Program-made: the position numbers and the translations under genes
The notes under the pieces: model-generated
Database searches by the model: none
What the model was told of the DNA's origin: nothing
What the model saw: the letters and a program-made list of their open reading frames with translations, nothing else
Origin: Tessaracoccus flavus
GTDB taxonomy: Bacteria; Actinomycetota; Actinomycetes; Propionibacteriales; Propionibacteriaceae
Length of the DNA stretch: 64,000 nucleotides
Assembly (NCBI RefSeq): GCF_001997295.1
Contig: NZ_CP019605.1
Coordinates: 2,914,001-2,978,000 of the forward strand
Direction: 5' to 3'
In this document: positions 63,678-64,000 of the stretch, one piece after another
Layout of the letters: every line of letters starts with the position of its first letter
Numbering within the stretch: position 1 is the first letter of the stretch

Positions 63678-63890
63678 TCCCTGAGCAGGGCCGGCGAGCG
63701 CAGCGAGCAGCCCGTCCGTCGAAGGGTAACGACCCCTTGGCTACCGCCGCCCCTGACCACAGGGCGGTGACCACAGTTGAGGCCGTTACCCTTCGACAAG
63801 CTCAGGGACCGGGAGTCGAGTCGGTCCCTGACCACCAGGGCGGCGACCACAGTGAGGGCCGTAACCCTTCGACAAGTGCAGCGAACTGAC
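63675..63890. repeat. REP-like repeat cluster (copies 5-6)
   Basis: CCCTGAGCAGGGCCGGCGAG and CTGCTCGC modules, then ACCCTTCGACAAGCTCAGGG (63788-63807) and a second ACCCTTCGACAAG near 63863. Inverted relative to the cluster at 59.4 kb. It directly precedes copy 3 of the 20-bp-phased element. Confidence 0.7.
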
Positions 63891-63900
63891 CCGACCGAAA

Positions 63901-64000
63901 CGCCAACCGTTTCCGCGGAACGCCAACCGGGTCGTCGCAACGCCAACGAAGATGGCTGCTCGCCCCCGAGAACCAGCGACGCCCCCGAGATATCGCGGGC
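63901..64000. repeat. 20-bp-phased CGCCAAC palindromic element, copy 3 (cut by window edge)
   Basis: Units at 63901, 63921 and 63941 start CGCCAAC, and the core start CGCCCCCGAG at 63961 continues the 20-bp phase. GCCCCCGAGATATCGCGGGC (63981-64000) is the core's symmetric centre. The right arm lies beyond the window. Confidence 0.85.

Overview
The window comes from a high-GC Actinomycete. The cluster rpmH-rnpA-yidD-yidC-jag-rsmG-parA-parB on one side and dnaA...dnaN-gnd-recF-DUF721-gyrB-gyrA-DUF3566-tRNA-Ile on the other is the actinobacterial chromosome-origin neighbourhood. The gene content (glycerol-3-phosphate dehydrogenase beside a SorC-type regulator, SURF1, a short gnd, a DUF3566 protein) fits the Propionibacteriaceae, perhaps a Tessaracoccus-like organism, but that placement is inference.

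Layout. 1-3.5 kb: a ThuA-like gene cut by the window edge, an Old Yellow Enzyme, and a Fic gene flanked by two copies of a tmRNA-like 3' end plus terminator. 3.5-15.6 kb: a worn genomic island, bounded by a 21-bp direct repeat of the tRNA-Ala(TGC) 3' end, with the integrase next to the tRNA. It carries small stress-type genes (two VOC proteins, GNAT, kinase-like, UDG-like, SRPBCC), a decayed parDE pair, a conjugative relaxase/helicase fragment, and a probable copper module (frameshifted second lgt, His-rich secreted peptide, membrane protein, beta-propeller lipoprotein, multicopper oxidase). 15.6-26.6 kb: housekeeping genes (baeRF-like protein, glpD with a SorC regulator, a frameshifted hydroxyisobutyryl-CoA hydrolase, trxB-trxA, an aminotransferase, ddl-like, SURF1, DUF3817). 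26.6-31.7 kb: the parB-to-rpmH block with two parS sites. 32-53.3 kb: the dnaA-gyrA block.

The dnaA-dnaN interval is unusual. More than 7 kb separates the two genes and holds a CsoR/CstR-family repressor, a GT14-type glycosyltransferase, a CoA-disulfide reductase-rhodanese fusion, a 53-residue Cys-rich protein, the probable oriC (36.8-37.0 kb) and a MacB-type ABC exporter. Matching 16-bp operators lie before the repressor and between the fusion gene and the Cys-rich gene, which suggests a persulfide/sulfide-responsive regulon built into the origin region. 53.3-64 kb: a second Fic gene, an acyltransferase-fold protein lacking its catalytic His, PAP2, nhaA, the main lgt, a DnaA-box cluster, an ATL protein coupled to a sirtuin, and a feoA-feoB-NifU-like operon.

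The strongest unexplained structure is a dispersed element with three copies in the window (45.17, 47.04 and 63.90 kb). Units starting CGCCAAC repeat at exactly 20 bp (one 22-bp step in copy 2), lead into a two-fold symmetric GC-rich core, and are followed by an inverted array of GTTGGCG units at the same 20-bp phase. Copies 1 and 2 bracket an M23 peptidase gene, and copy 3 abuts a REP-like repeat cluster. It is not a CRISPR, and I cannot assign it to a known element.
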